Both the position numbers and the translations under genes were made by a program. Below are positions 23,908 to 32,602 of a stretch of DNA of 37,699 bases, one piece after another (position 1 is the first letter of the stretch; each line of letters opens with the position of its first letter). A model generated the notes under the pieces. The model was not told the DNA's origin. It worked only from the letters and a program-made list of their open reading frames with translations, and searched no databases. This stretch comes from Acinetobacter parvus DSM 16617 = CIP 108168. Its GTDB lineage: Bacteria > Pseudomonadota > Gammaproteobacteria > Pseudomonadales > Moraxellaceae. The DNA is taken from positions 554,130-591,828 of the forward strand of contig NZ_KB849211.1 in NCBI RefSeq assembly GCF_000368025.1, written 5' to 3'.

Positions 23908-26385
23908 TTAAATAATTGCAAGGGGGGCTTTAAAACGTTTTAATCGTAAAGCATTTCCTAGTACAAATATTGACGAGAGAGCCATTGCACCAGCAGCAAA
24001 TACAGGAGAAAGTAGCAGTCCAAATTGCGGATAAAGTACACCTGCTGCAATAGGAATCAGAGCTGCATTGTAAACAAATGCCCAAAATAAATTTTCACGA
24101 ATATTGGTTATAGTCGCTTTGCTTAAAGCGATAGCATTTGGCACTCCTTTCAGGTTGCCAGACATCAAAACCACATCAGCAGCTTCAATAGCTACGTCTG
24201 TACCTGTACCTATCGCTAAGCCAATATCTGCTTCTGCAAGTGCAGGGGCATCATTAATGCCATCTCCAACATATGCGAGTTTACCATATTGATTTTTTAA
24301 TTTTTTAACGGCCTCTATTTTACCTTCTGGTAAGACTTCTGCAATAACCTCATCAATACCTAGTTTTTTTGCAATCGCTTGAGCTGTATGACGGTTATCA
24401 CCTGTAATCATGGCAACCTTTAAACCTAACTGATGTAACGCTTCAATTGCAGCAAATGTTGATTCTTTAATTGGATCTGCTACAGCAATAATGGCAGCAA
24501 GTTTCTGGTCAATCGCAACATAGAGAGGGGTTTTTCCTTCTTCTCCCAAACGATCCGAAAATTGAGAAAAAACATTAGGATTCAAACCTAGTTTTTCCAT
24601 ATATCGATCTGCACCAATATGAACCAAATGTTCAGACACCGTTGCTTCTATTCCATAGCCCGTGACTGACTTGAAATCAGCAACAGGAGACAGGATTAAT
24701 TCCTTATCTATAGCGGCTTGTACAATTGCTCGAGCAATAGGATGCTCAGACTTTGATTCAACGGCTGCCATAAGTGAAAGTACGGCATTGTATTCAAACC
24801 CTTCTAAGACATGCAGATCGGTTAAAATTGGTTTCCCTTCAGTCAGGGTCCCTGTTTTATCAACAGCAACCACTTTAGTTTCTTTGAGCAGCTGCAAAGC
24901 TTCCCCTTTACGGAATAAAACACCCATTTCAGCACCACGCCCAGTTCCCACCATGATTGATGTAGGCGTTGCAAGTCCCATTGCACAAGGACATGCAATA
25001 ATGAGTACCGCAACTGCATTAACTAAGCTAAACGTTAGGGCTGGCTCAGGGCCGAAGATAAACCAAGTAATAAAAGTTAAAAGAGAGAGACCCATTACTA
25101 CAGGTACAAACCACATGGTAATTTTATCAACCAATGCCTGAATAGGCAGCTTGGAACCCTGTGCCTGTTCAACCATTCGGATGATTTGAGAAAGCACTGA
25201 TGAACTACCAACAGAGGTGGCTTTGATATTTAAGCTGCCACTTTGGTTAATTGTTCCTCCTACCACAGTAGAGCCTATCGTTTTTTCAACGGGCATAGGC
25301 TCGCCAGTAATCATGGATTCATCAATAAAACTTTGGCCGTGAATAACTTCACCATCGACAGGGATACGCTCACCTGGTCTAATCTCTACAATCGTTCCTG
25401 TTTGAACTTCGGCAATCGGAACTTCTATCACCTGATTATTGAGCTGTATTCTGGCAACTTTAGGCTGCATTCCAACTAGATGTTGAATTGCTAAAGACGT
25501 TCGGCCTTTTGCCTTGGCTTCAAAAAATCTACCTAATAGAATTAAAGTGATAATAACCGCTGCAGCTTCATAATAAACATTGACCGTGCCTTGTGGCAGG
25601 ACACTTGGAAAGAAAGTAGCAACCACTGAATAAAGATAAGCAGCCAATGTTCCTACAGCCACCAAGGAATTCATGTCTGGTGCTAAGCGGAATAAACTTG
25701 GGATGCCCTTTTTGAAGAAGCGTCGGCCTGGAAAAATTAATGCTACTGTGGTCAAGAAAAATTGCATTAACCAGCTATTTTGTTGGCCAATGTTATTTAT
25801 CATAAAGGTATGAAAAGCGGGAATAAGATGTGATCCCATTTCTAAAATAAAAACGGGTAGAGTCAATAAGACTGACAAAATTAAATCTTTTTTAAGTTTT
25901 TCTAATTCAATATTCTTTTTATCTTGAAAGCTTTCCGTAGTTTGATGAACTGACTTTGCTTCAAACCCTGCTTTGGTGACAGCCTGAATTAACGAGTCAC
26001 GAGTGACAGATGAGCTTGCCTGAATAGTCGCTTTTTCGGTAGCTAGATTTACATGAGCCGACTCAACTCCTTCAACAGATTTTAAAGCCTTTTCTACTCG
26101 ACCTACACAAGAAGCACATGACATACCCTCTATCGTAAGCTCTATCGGTTGCAATACTTCCACTTCGTAGCCTGCTTTTTCTACGACTTTAATTAAAGTA
26201 GCGCGATCAAGTGGTTGATGTCCATAAATGACTGCTTTTTCGGTTGCCAGGTTTACGTGAGCTGATTCAACCCCCTCAACAGATTTTAAAGCTTTTTCCA
26301 CACGGCCTACACAAGAAGCACATGTCATCCCCTCAATCTCTAATGTTTCACTGTAGTGTGGCGTATCAGTCATTTCGGTACTCAT
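23908..26385 (-). CDS. copA: Cu(I)-exporting P1B-type ATPase with two HMA domains
   Basis: This 825-residue inner-membrane ATPase exports cytoplasmic Cu(I). Two N-terminal HMA domains (about 15-75 and 82-145) carry GMTCASC and GMSCASC. Eight helices follow, with the transport site CPC in IIACPCAMGLATPTS, the actuator TGEPMPVEK, the phosphorylation site DKTGTLTEGKP, the SEHP nucleotide motif and GDGINDAPALAEADIGLA. All catalytic elements are intact. The two HMA cores share about 30 identical residues while their codons differ at many positions. It lies downstream of copZ on the same strand, so they probably form one operon driven from the CopR-type box at 26951. Confidence 0.96.
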   Translation of the reverse strand: MSTEMTDTPHYSETLEIEGMTCASCVGRVEKALKSVEGVESAHVNLATEKAVIYGHQPLDRATLIKVVEKAGYEVEVLQPIELTIEGMSCASCVGRVEKALKSVEGVESAHVNLATEKATIQASSSVTRDSLIQAVTKAGFEAKSVHQTTESFQDKKNIELEKLKKDLILSVLLTLPVFILEMGSHLIPAFHTFMINNIGQQNSWLMQFFLTTVALIFPGRRFFKKGIPSLFRLAPDMNSLVAVGTLAAYLYSVVATFFPSVLPQGTVNVYYEAAAVIITLILLGRFFEAKAKGRTSLAIQHLVGMQPKVARIQLNNQVIEVPIAEVQTGTIVEIRPGERIPVDGEVIHGQSFIDESMITGEPMPVEKTIGSTVVGGTINQSGSLNIKATSVGSSSVLSQIIRMVEQAQGSKLPIQALVDKITMWFVPVVMGLSLLTFITWFIFGPEPALTFSLVNAVAVLIIACPCAMGLATPTSIMVGTGRGAEMGVLFRKGEALQLLKETKVVAVDKTGTLTEGKPILTDLHVLEGFEYNAVLSLMAAVESKSEHPIARAIVQAAIDKELILSPVADFKSVTGYGIEATVSEHLVHIGADRYMEKLGLNPNVFSQFSDRLGEEGKTPLYVAIDQKLAAIIAVADPIKESTFAAIEALHQLGLKVAMITGDNRHTAQAIAKKLGIDEVIAEVLPEGKIEAVKKLKNQYGKLAYVGDGINDAPALAEADIGLAIGTGTDVAIEAADVVLMSGNLKGVPNAIALSKATITNIRENLFWAFVYNAALIPIAAGVLYPQFGLLLSPVFAAGAMALSSIFVLGNALRLKRFKAPLAII

Positions 26386-26521
26386 ATACGATCTCTATCA
26401 TTTAGATATGCTGAGTTCTATATGCGAAGATCAGCTCGAACCAAGATTAGGGGGAATTCAGGGATTACTTTTATTTCAAGCAAGTACAGGTTTTATCTGT
26501 ACGATGAGAAAAACAAGAGTA

Positions 26522-26551
26522 AGTAAAGTGATAAGGGATTACCACTTTACT
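26522..26551 (-). terminator. Hairpin between copZ and copA (possible attenuator)
   Basis: AGTAAAGTG (26522-26530) and CACTTTACT (26543-26551) form a perfect 9-bp stem within the 176-bp gap. The T-rich stretch (CTTGTTTTTCTC on the minus strand) lies about 6 nt beyond, so termination may be partial. It could also protect the upstream copZ message. Confidence 0.45.
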
Positions 26552-26561
26552 CTAACAGAGA

Positions 26562-26756
26562 TTAAGCAGGCTCAGCTGTAAATCCACGATCACCGAGAGT
26601 GGCAATGACTTTATCCTGACTCACCGTTGTGTTGATTTCAACGATACGGTTTTGTAAATCAATATCGAGTGATGCATTCGAGTCGAGCTCTTTAATTGCA
26701 GTAGTAATGCCTCGTGCACAACCACCACAAGTCATATTAGCGATGTGAAATTTCAT
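26562..26756 (-). CDS. copZ: CopZ-like copper chaperone (single HMA domain)
   Basis: This 64-residue cytoplasmic protein is a lone HMA domain: MKFHIANMTCGGCARGITTA has the MTCxxC Cu(I) site, and the fold continues to LGDRGFTAEPA. CopZ proteins hand Cu(I) to CopA-type ATPases and the ATPase gene follows on the same strand. A good ribosome-binding site (AAGGAG) precedes the ATG. The predicted promoter lies about 155 nt upstream, leaving an unusually long leader. Confidence 0.92.
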   Translation of the reverse strand: MKFHIANMTCGGCARGITTAIKELDSNASLDIDLQNRIVEINTTVSQDKVIATLGDRGFTAEPA

Positions 26757-26796
26757 ATGTTGCTCCTTTTTAACAAAATATTTGTTTAAACCATTA

Positions 26797-26919
26797 GAAC
26801 AGTAACTCTAAACTTTCACCATACAACCAGCCTTTCTCTGAATCAGTTACTTGCTGTAACTTGGTCTGTTTACATCCATAGTTTTCATCAGAGTATTCTA
26901 AAGCATAGCGTTCTAATGA
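26797..26919 (-). other. Short open frame in the copZ leader (41 codons, no start)
   Basis: The minus-strand frame between a TAG at 26920-26922 and a TAA at 26794-26796 reads SLERYALEYSDENYGCKQTK, then LQQVTDSEKGWLYGESLELL and F. The mix of charged and aromatic residues is protein-like, but there is no ATG, GTG or TTG. It may be the tail of a lost gene or chance. Confidence 0.25.
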
Positions 26920-26950
26920 CTACAGTAAAAGTACTTAACCAACATTAACG

Positions 26951-26976
26951 TGACTTAAAAATGACATTTTTGTCAT
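26951..26976 (-). promoter_or_regulatory. CopR-type box A with promoter for copZ-copA
   Basis: The 26-bp site starts TGACTTAAAAATGAC and ends ATTTTTGTCAT; the core ATGACA-TTTT-TGTCAT resembles the E. coli CusR box. Reading on the minus strand, 27 nt after the AAGTC end lies a -10-like TGTAGT (26919-26924), the same spacing as at box C. Confidence 0.75.
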
Positions 26977-27094
26977 CTACGATCACTTTGAAATTTATAA
27001 GATAGTTATTTCAATCAATAGTAGTGAACTGAATAGATGAGACTCTTATGGATTGAAGCTAAAAACCGGTGACTACCTTTATGTATAATGCCTC

Positions 27095-27217
27095 ATGATG
27101 CGATTTTACTGTTCTGATTGTCGTAAGTTGACAGTCCAGTAGAAACTTTATTGCTCAGCTACAAAAGATAAATGCAGTAATGTTAAATTTCCTCAATTCC
27201 CTTATTTTGAAATTCTC
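27095..27217 (+). pseudogene. Possible remnant of a Cys-rich small protein
   Basis: From ATG-ATG at 27095 the frame reads MMRFYCSDCRKLTVQ, a TAG (27140-27142), then KLYCSATKDKCSNVKFPQFP on toward the copD stop. Paired cysteines before and after the TAG would fit a zinc-ribbon-like protein broken by a nonsense change. I do not recognise the family and it may be chance. Confidence 0.25.
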
Positions 27218-28099
27218 TTATTCAATACCCACGACAGTGGTTATATAGCCTGTTGTTAATAGAATTGATAGACCTAATAACATCTCAAATAAAATGGCAT
27301 GACTAAGGTGTTTAGCGAATTTAGGATGTTGAAGACGCGGGGTGAAATACCATTTGTTGAAGGCAGCTAAAAGTAGAATACTTATAACAAAAAACATTTT
27401 AACCATGAAACCATAGCCATATGCAGTATTGATTAAGGTATTAAAATCTTTAATTAAAAGAAGAGCTACACTAGCGCCACAGGCGATTAATATCCCAACA
27501 ATGAAAGCAGCAATACGTCCAAATACATGCATGCGATCTTTTAAAGGTAAACCACTTATTTCCCGGCTGGTTTTCCATAACGGATATAAAGACCCCATCC
27601 ATAACGACATAACTAGAATATGGATTGATAATAAAATTTGAGCAAGTAAGGTTAAATTAGCGACATGTCCGAGCTGGGAAAAACTAAAAATAATCGGGAT
27701 AAGTAAAATACAAAATATTGAACTTTCAATTATAGAAAACTGACCTTTGTTCCTGTTAAGTTTAACCACCATGAGAAGAAGTAAAAGAGCAAAACTAATA
27801 GAACGAAGAACGTATATATACCCCGTCGGAGTATTAACCAATATATTAATATACGTGGGGTCCACCATCCCTGTAATACCAGTATTGGCAAAACTACCAA
27901 TCAGAATAAAAAATCCCAAGGTACTGGAAATTAGGCCTAATCCAGCGCCAATTGTAATATATTTAAGAATCGATTCTTTTAGTTCAAGATATTGTCTAAG
28001 TAAAAAATAGCAAAAGGCTCCACCAACGACAAAAGCTAAACTTAAATATAAAATAACCTTAGTTAACCAAGTGGCCCACATCCAATATTCAGAAATCAT
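27218..28099 (-). CDS. copD: CopD copper resistance membrane protein
   Basis: This 293-residue protein has about eight hydrophobic helices. Conserved CopD/PcoD features include the helix with SQLGHVANL, then LSIHILVMSLWMGSLYPLW and a C-terminal helix LLGLSILLTTGYIT. CopD is thought to move copper across the inner membrane together with periplasmic CopC, whose gene is immediately upstream on the same strand. I use the ATG at 28099 (MISEYWMWATWLTK) because the longer reading from 28144 adds a soluble leader; the ribosome-binding site is weak. Confidence 0.9.
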   Translation of the reverse strand: MISEYWMWATWLTKVILYLSLAFVVGGAFCYFLLRQYLELKESILKYITIGAGLGLISSTLGFFILIGSFANTGITGMVDPTYINILVNTPTGYIYVLRSISFALLLLLMVVKLNRNKGQFSIIESSIFCILLIPIIFSFSQLGHVANLTLLAQILLSIHILVMSLWMGSLYPLWKTSREISGLPLKDRMHVFGRIAAFIVGILIACGASVALLLIKDFNTLINTAYGYGFMVKMFFVISILLLAAFNKWYFTPRLQHPKFAKHLSHAILFEMLLGLSILLTTGYITTVVGIE

Positions 28100-28163
28100 T
28101 ATTTTTGTCCATTCTAGAACAACATGCCAGCACCTCACTGACATGTTGAAAGGTAATCAATTC

Positions 28164-28544
28164 TTATTTAGTTGATTTGATAGTGAAACTATATTCACCA
28201 TTCATGTTGTGACCATCTTTCCCCATTGTTGTCCAGACAACGGTATATTTACCTTTTTTCAGTTTCGGAAGAGCGACATCAAAGGATTTCTTTAAGTCAT
28301 GAGTAACTTTATATTTTAAAGGAACATCTCTTCGCTGAGCATCCAGTAACTTAATATTCATCAACATAACCTCTGCACCAAAGTTAAGGGTCAAGTTCTT
28401 TGGTTGACTAAGGATAGATGCATTTTCCGCAGGAATCGCACTCACTAAACTCACATGAGCGAACGTAGTTGTAGTAGCCACAATCATCGTTGCAGCTACT
28501 ACAACATTACGTAGAGCAGTCATTTTATTTTGAAATAATTTCAT
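28164..28544 (-). CDS. copC: CopC periplasmic copper-binding protein
   Basis: This 126-residue beta-sandwich protein has a signal peptide (to about residue 29, TTTTFA) that leaves His as the first mature residue (AHVSLVSAIPAE). This is the N-terminal Cu(II) ligand of CopC. The second site lies in TTMGKDGHNMNGEYSFTI (DxH near the C terminus). There is no Met-rich Cu(I) loop, so it looks like a Cu(II)-only CopC. The ribosome-binding site GAGGAAA precedes the ATG. copD follows after 64 bp and box B lies about 120 bp upstream. Confidence 0.93.
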   Translation of the reverse strand: MKLFQNKMTALRNVVVAATMIVATTTTFAHVSLVSAIPAENASILSQPKNLTLNFGAEVMLMNIKLLDAQRRDVPLKYKVTHDLKKSFDVALPKLKKGKYTVVWTTMGKDGHNMNGEYSFTIKSTK

Positions 28545-28662
28545 TTACGTTTCCTCTTGATTCGTTAGTTCATTAGAGATGACTTTATAAAATCTATATT
28601 TAATGAGACCACATCATCTCCTCTTATATTTCAATTATTAGTGAGAGACAGAAACAGAGTGA

Positions 28663-28688
28663 TGACTTCAAAATTACATTTTTGTCAT
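28663..28688. promoter_or_regulatory. CopR-type box B between divergent copper operons
   Basis: TGACTTCAAAATTAC followed by ATTTTTGTCAT matches box A at 24 of 26 positions. It sits between copC (minus) and the Met-rich gene (plus). On the plus side a TAAAAT lies about 26 bp beyond the TGTCAT end; on the minus side an A/T-rich TAATAA lies at a similar distance. One site may serve both operons. Confidence 0.7.
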
Positions 28689-28835
28689 TTTTAAAAATAA
28701 TTAATTAATAGTGCTAAAATTTTTAAGAGAGACAGAGAATAACCAAAAATTTCATCAGTTTAGTAATCAAATTCCTAGTCTCTGTTCAGTACTAAAACAT
28801 AGCTTTTACTTCCAAATTATTTAAAGGAAAAAATT

Positions 28836-29267
28836 ATGATGAAATTCAAAAACATTTTTTTGGGCTTATGTATCGCAGCCGCGTCATTGAATACATTTGC
28901 ACAGCAATCCGATGAACACAAAGATCACCACCCTGAAAAAACAGCACCATCTGCAGTAACAATTAAGCAAACAGTTACCAGCACCACTGCTACAGATAAA
29001 ATGGCTGCAATGGACCAGCACATGAAAGCAATGCAAGCCATGCATGCAAAGATGATGGCTGCAAAAAACCCTCAAGAACGTCAAAAACTTATGGCTGAGC
29101 ACATGAAACTCATGCAAGGAGGTATGAGCATGATGAAACAGATGAGCGGCCAAAGCATGAATGCAAATATGGCTGACCGTCAGCAAATGATGGAAAAACG
29201 TATGGACATGATGCAATCCATGATGCAGATGATGATGGACTGTATGCCTCCCTCCACAACTAAATAA
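28836..29267 (+). CDS. Exported Met/His-rich copper-binding protein
   Basis: A signal peptide (FKNIFLGLCIAAASLNTFAQ) precedes about 120 residues rich in Met, His and Gln. A His-rich stretch (DEHKDHHPEK) comes first, then many MxxM and HMK elements (MDQHMKAMQAMHAKMM, HMKLMQGGMSMMKQM, MDMMQSMMQMMM). Such Met clusters bind Cu(I) and Ag(I) in periplasmic copper proteins. No named family is recognised with certainty. The AAAGGAAA ribosome-binding site is strong. It is the first gene of a five-gene plus-strand operon. Confidence 0.8.
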   Translation: MMKFKNIFLGLCIAAASLNTFAQQSDEHKDHHPEKTAPSAVTIKQTVTSTTATDKMAAMDQHMKAMQAMHAKMMAAKNPQERQKLMAEHMKLMQGGMSMMKQMSGQSMNANMADRQQMMEKRMDMMQSMMQMMMDCMPPSTTK

Positions 29268-29295
29268 TTACCCATGAATTAGAGAGGGAAGCACC

Positions 29296-29544
29296 ATGAA
29301 CCATCAACCTCAAGAACATAATTCAGTACCTAACTTTTGGTCTACACGTTATGCCATCGGCCTATTCGTGATTGGTGGTGTGGCAGCCTATTTTCTCTTA
29401 ACCGAGCATTTGGCCCATGTCGTTGGTGTTTTACCCTTTTTACTCCTTTTAGCATGCCCACTCATGCATATTTTTATGCATGGTGGTCATGGGCATAACC
29501 ACTCGCAGCAAAAAAAATCCGATATATCTGATAACAAAAAATAG
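29296..29544 (+). CDS. DUF2933 family small membrane protein
   Basis: This 82-residue protein has two hydrophobic helices (YAIGLFVIGGVAAYFLLTEH and VGVLPFLLLLACPLMHIFMH), then a His/Gly-rich tail (HGGHGHNHSQQ). The CPLMHxFMHGGHGHxH end is the DUF2933 signature, found repeatedly in copper and heavy-metal clusters. Its role is unknown; a membrane-edge copper ligand is plausible from the His, Met and Cys content. A strong GAGGGAAG ribosome-binding site precedes it. Confidence 0.88.
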   Translation: MNHQPQEHNSVPNFWSTRYAIGLFVIGGVAAYFLLTEHLAHVVGVLPFLLLLACPLMHIFMHGGHGHNHSQQKKSDISDNKK

Positions 29545-29564
29545 CTCTTATCAGGAGATCCATC

Positions 29565-30215
29565 ATGAATCATGCGGAATCGGCCTATGGTCTGTGGTGG
29601 CTCGTCATCATAAATTCGGCAATTTTCATTATGTTTGCCTTCAGTTTTTTTAAACCCGCCACAGCACGAGACTGGCGTACTTTTAGCGCTTTCTCTGCTT
29701 TCATCATTGCATTGTTTGTCGAGATGTATGGTTTCCCTTTAACCATTTACCTGTTGTCAGGCTGGCTACAAACTCGCTTTCCTGAACTTGATTTGCTGTC
29801 GCATAACTCAGGTCACTTATGGTCAACGCTACTGGGTGAAAAGGGTGATCCACATTTTGGCATTCTGCACATCGCGAGTTATATTTTTTTGGGCTATGGT
29901 TTCTATTTACTGTCATCAGCATGGAACGTGTTGTACCACGCACAACGTCATCACCAATTGGCAGTAACCGGACCCTATGCGCGCATACGTCACCCCCAAT
30001 ACGTGGCTTTTATCTTGATCTTGCTGGGGTTTTTATTGCAATGGCCAACTTTACTGACACTGATTATGTTTCCAATCTTACTCTTAATGTACAGCCGCTT
30101 GGCAATTAAGGAAGAGGCTGAAATGAGTAAACAGTTTGGCGCTGTCTATGACAGCTATGCTCAACAGACTCCGAGATTTATTCCAAAATTCGGCCATAAA
30201 ACCACTTTTCCATAA
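29565..30215 (+). CDS. Isoprenylcysteine carboxyl methyltransferase-like membrane protein
   Basis: This 216-residue protein has about five membrane helices. The ICMT/PEMT signature is in the C-terminal half: VTGPYARIRHPQYVAFIL and the SAM-binding end SRLAIKEEAEMSKQFG...YDSYAQQTPRFIP. It is predicted to be an S-adenosylmethionine-dependent methyltransferase of the inner membrane. Genes of this type recur in copper clusters beside DUF2933 and P-type ATPase genes, but the substrate is unknown. The AGGAGAT ribosome-binding site is good, with a 20-bp gap from the DUF2933 gene. Confidence 0.87.
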   Translation: MNHAESAYGLWWLVIINSAIFIMFAFSFFKPATARDWRTFSAFSAFIIALFVEMYGFPLTIYLLSGWLQTRFPELDLLSHNSGHLWSTLLGEKGDPHFGILHIASYIFLGYGFYLLSSAWNVLYHAQRHHQLAVTGPYARIRHPQYVAFILILLGFLLQWPTLLTLIMFPILLLMYSRLAIKEEAEMSKQFGAVYDSYAQQTPRFIPKFGHKTTFP

Positions 30216-30226
30216 GAGAATTATTT

Positions 30227-32602
30227 ATGTCAGATCAAAAAAATCATAACCAGGACCATATGGCACAGGCTACAACAGACGTACTGAAAGACCCAGTCTG
30301 TGGTATGACCGTCACTGAAGAATCGAAATACCATGAGGAATTTAAGGGGAAAACTTACTTTTTTTGCAGTGATAAATGTCAATCAAAGTTTCATAGCAGC
30401 CCGGTGCAATATATCGCTAAACCCGCAACGACGACTGCCGATGCACATACACAGCATCATCAGACTGTTCAACACGTTAATGCGGCAAGCACAACAGGTA
30501 CGACCATCTATACATGCCCAATGCATCCAGAAATCAGGCAAGATCATCCTGGAAACTGTCCTAAATGCGGAATGACACTGGAGCCACTCATTCCTGAATT
30601 AGAGGAAGATGAGAATCCGGAGTTACGTGATTTCCGCCGACGCTTCTGGTGGACACTGCCATTGACCATCATCGTGACTTTTTTGGCGATGTTTGGTCAT
30701 CAACTGAACCTGTTCAATATGGCTGTTCAGAGCTGGATTGAACTGGTGTTGTCACTCCCAATTGTACTTTGGGCAGGTTGGCCATTTTTTTCCCGGGGTT
30801 GGCAATCGGTTGTGAATCGCAGCCCGAACATGTGGACGCTGATTGGTTTGGGCACTGGAGCTGCATTTATTTATAGTGTGGTCGCAACCATTGCACCGCA
30901 AATCTTCCCAGACTCATTTATTTCCATGGGTCGTGTCGCTGTTTACTTTGAAGCTTCAGCGGTCATCATTTCATTGACCCTACTGGGACAAATATTGGAG
31001 TTAAAAGCACGTTCGCAAACTTCTGCTGCAATTAAGTCACTCCTTGGGCTCGCTCCTAAAACAGCTCGCCGAATCCTGCCTGATGGAACTGAAGAAGATG
31101 TTCCTCTAACGCATGTCCATGTAGGAGATTTACTCAGAATTCGCCCAGGTGAAAAAGTGCCTGTGGATGGTGTAATCACTGAAGGAAGTAGTTCAGTGGA
31201 TGAATCGATGCTGACAGGTGAACCTTTACCTATCACTAAACGTATCGGCGATAAAGTCATTGGAGCTACCCTGAATACCAATGGTTCATTGATCATGCGT
31301 TCAGAGAAAATTGGTTCAAGTACCATGTTATCCCAGATCGTACAGATGGTGGCGCAAGCTCAACGCTCGAGAGCACCAATGCAACGCATGGCTGATCAGG
31401 TTGCAGGTTGGTTTGTCATGGCTGTAGTAGCCATTGCCTTGCTTACCTTCTTTGGATGGGGACTGTTCGGCCCAGAAGAGTCGAGCTGGGTTTATGCATT
31501 AATCAATGCTGTGGCAGTACTCATTATTGCCTGTCCTTGTGCACTAGGCTTGGCAACTCCAATGTCTATCATGGTTGCAACGGGTCAAGGTGCTACTCAT
31601 GGTGTGTTGTTCCGCGATGCAGCAGCCATTGAGAATCTACGCAAGATTGACACACTAATCATCGATAAAACAGGTACGTTAACTGAAGGACGCCCTGTAT
31701 TCGATCGTGTGGTTGCCGCATCAGGTTTCGATGAATCTGAAGTATTACGTTTAGCCGCCAGTCTTGATCAAGGCAGTGAACACCCGCTAGCCGAAGCGAT
31801 TGTAAATGCAGCACACGAACGTGGCCTGTCTCTTGAAACACCAGATAATTTTGAATCAGGCTCAGGGATTGGTGTTCGAGGTCAAGTGGGCGATCGTCAG
31901 TTAGCTTTGGGCAACACAGCACTGATGGAGCAATTAGGTATCTCGGTACAATCTCTGATTCCGCAAGCCGAAGAGCTGCGTTCAGAAGGTGCAAGTGTGA
32001 TGCATCTAGCCATCAATGGTGAATTGGCCGGCCTGCTTGCAGTATCCGATCCCATCAAAAAAAGTACCCCTGAAGCACTTGCCACCCTGAAGGAAGCTGG
32101 ACTACGTATCGTGATGGCAACAGGAGATGGTCTCACCACTGCCCGTTCAGTCGCATCACGTCTGGGTATTGATGAGGTACATGGTGAAGTTAAACCCGCA
32201 GATAAACTCGAACTTGTCAGCAAATTGCAGAAGCAAGGTCGCATCGTGGCAATGGCCGGCGATGGCATCAATGATGCACCAGCCTTGGCTAAAGCTGATG
32301 TCGGTATCGCTATGGGAACCGGGACTGATGTTGCAATGAATAGTGCCCAAGTTACGCTGGTCAAGGGAGATTTACGAGGGATTGCTGTTGCCCGTTCACT
32401 TTCGGAAGCTACTGTCGGCAACATGAAACAGAACCTCATGTTTGCTTTCCTTTACAATGCTTTGGGTATCCCTATCGCGGCTGGCGTACTATATCCATTT
32501 ACCGGTTGGTTGTTGTCACCGATGATTGCCGCCTTGGCTATGAGTTTGAGTTCAGCTTCAGTCATCACCAATGCCCTTCGCCTGCGAAATAAAAAGTTCT
32601 GA
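30227..32602 (+). CDS. Cu(I)-type P1B ATPase with YHS and heavy-metal-binding domains
   Basis: This 791-residue ATPase differs from the CopA at 23908 in its N terminus. A YHS domain (DPVCGMTVTEESKYH... FFCSDKCQSKF) comes first, then a His-rich linker, then a heavy-metal-binding domain (YTCPMHPEIRQDHPGNCPKCGM). HMA domains are absent. The core is complete: TGEPLPI, CPC in IIACPCALGLATPMS, DKTGTLTEGRP, SEHPLAEAI and GDGINDAPALAKAD. CPC indicates monovalent copper or silver. Proteins of this layout (SilP/CopB-like) may load periplasmic copper proteins or export Ag(I). Its stop overlaps the next frame as CTGA. Confidence 0.94.
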   Translation: MSDQKNHNQDHMAQATTDVLKDPVCGMTVTEESKYHEEFKGKTYFFCSDKCQSKFHSSPVQYIAKPATTTADAHTQHHQTVQHVNAASTTGTTIYTCPMHPEIRQDHPGNCPKCGMTLEPLIPELEEDENPELRDFRRRFWWTLPLTIIVTFLAMFGHQLNLFNMAVQSWIELVLSLPIVLWAGWPFFSRGWQSVVNRSPNMWTLIGLGTGAAFIYSVVATIAPQIFPDSFISMGRVAVYFEASAVIISLTLLGQILELKARSQTSAAIKSLLGLAPKTARRILPDGTEEDVPLTHVHVGDLLRIRPGEKVPVDGVITEGSSSVDESMLTGEPLPITKRIGDKVIGATLNTNGSLIMRSEKIGSSTMLSQIVQMVAQAQRSRAPMQRMADQVAGWFVMAVVAIALLTFFGWGLFGPEESSWVYALINAVAVLIIACPCALGLATPMSIMVATGQGATHGVLFRDAAAIENLRKIDTLIIDKTGTLTEGRPVFDRVVAASGFDESEVLRLAASLDQGSEHPLAEAIVNAAHERGLSLETPDNFESGSGIGVRGQVGDRQLALGNTALMEQLGISVQSLIPQAEELRSEGASVMHLAINGELAGLLAVSDPIKKSTPEALATLKEAGLRIVMATGDGLTTARSVASRLGIDEVHGEVKPADKLELVSKLQKQGRIVAMAGDGINDAPALAKADVGIAMGTGTDVAMNSAQVTLVKGDLRGIAVARSLSEATVGNMKQNLMFAFLYNALGIPIAAGVLYPFTGWLLSPMIAALAMSLSSASVITNALRLRNKKF

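Noticed and set aside
28884..29216. His-rich minus-strand reading frame opposite the Met-rich gene
   Set aside because: The His richness is only the complement of ATG codons in the real plus-strand gene.
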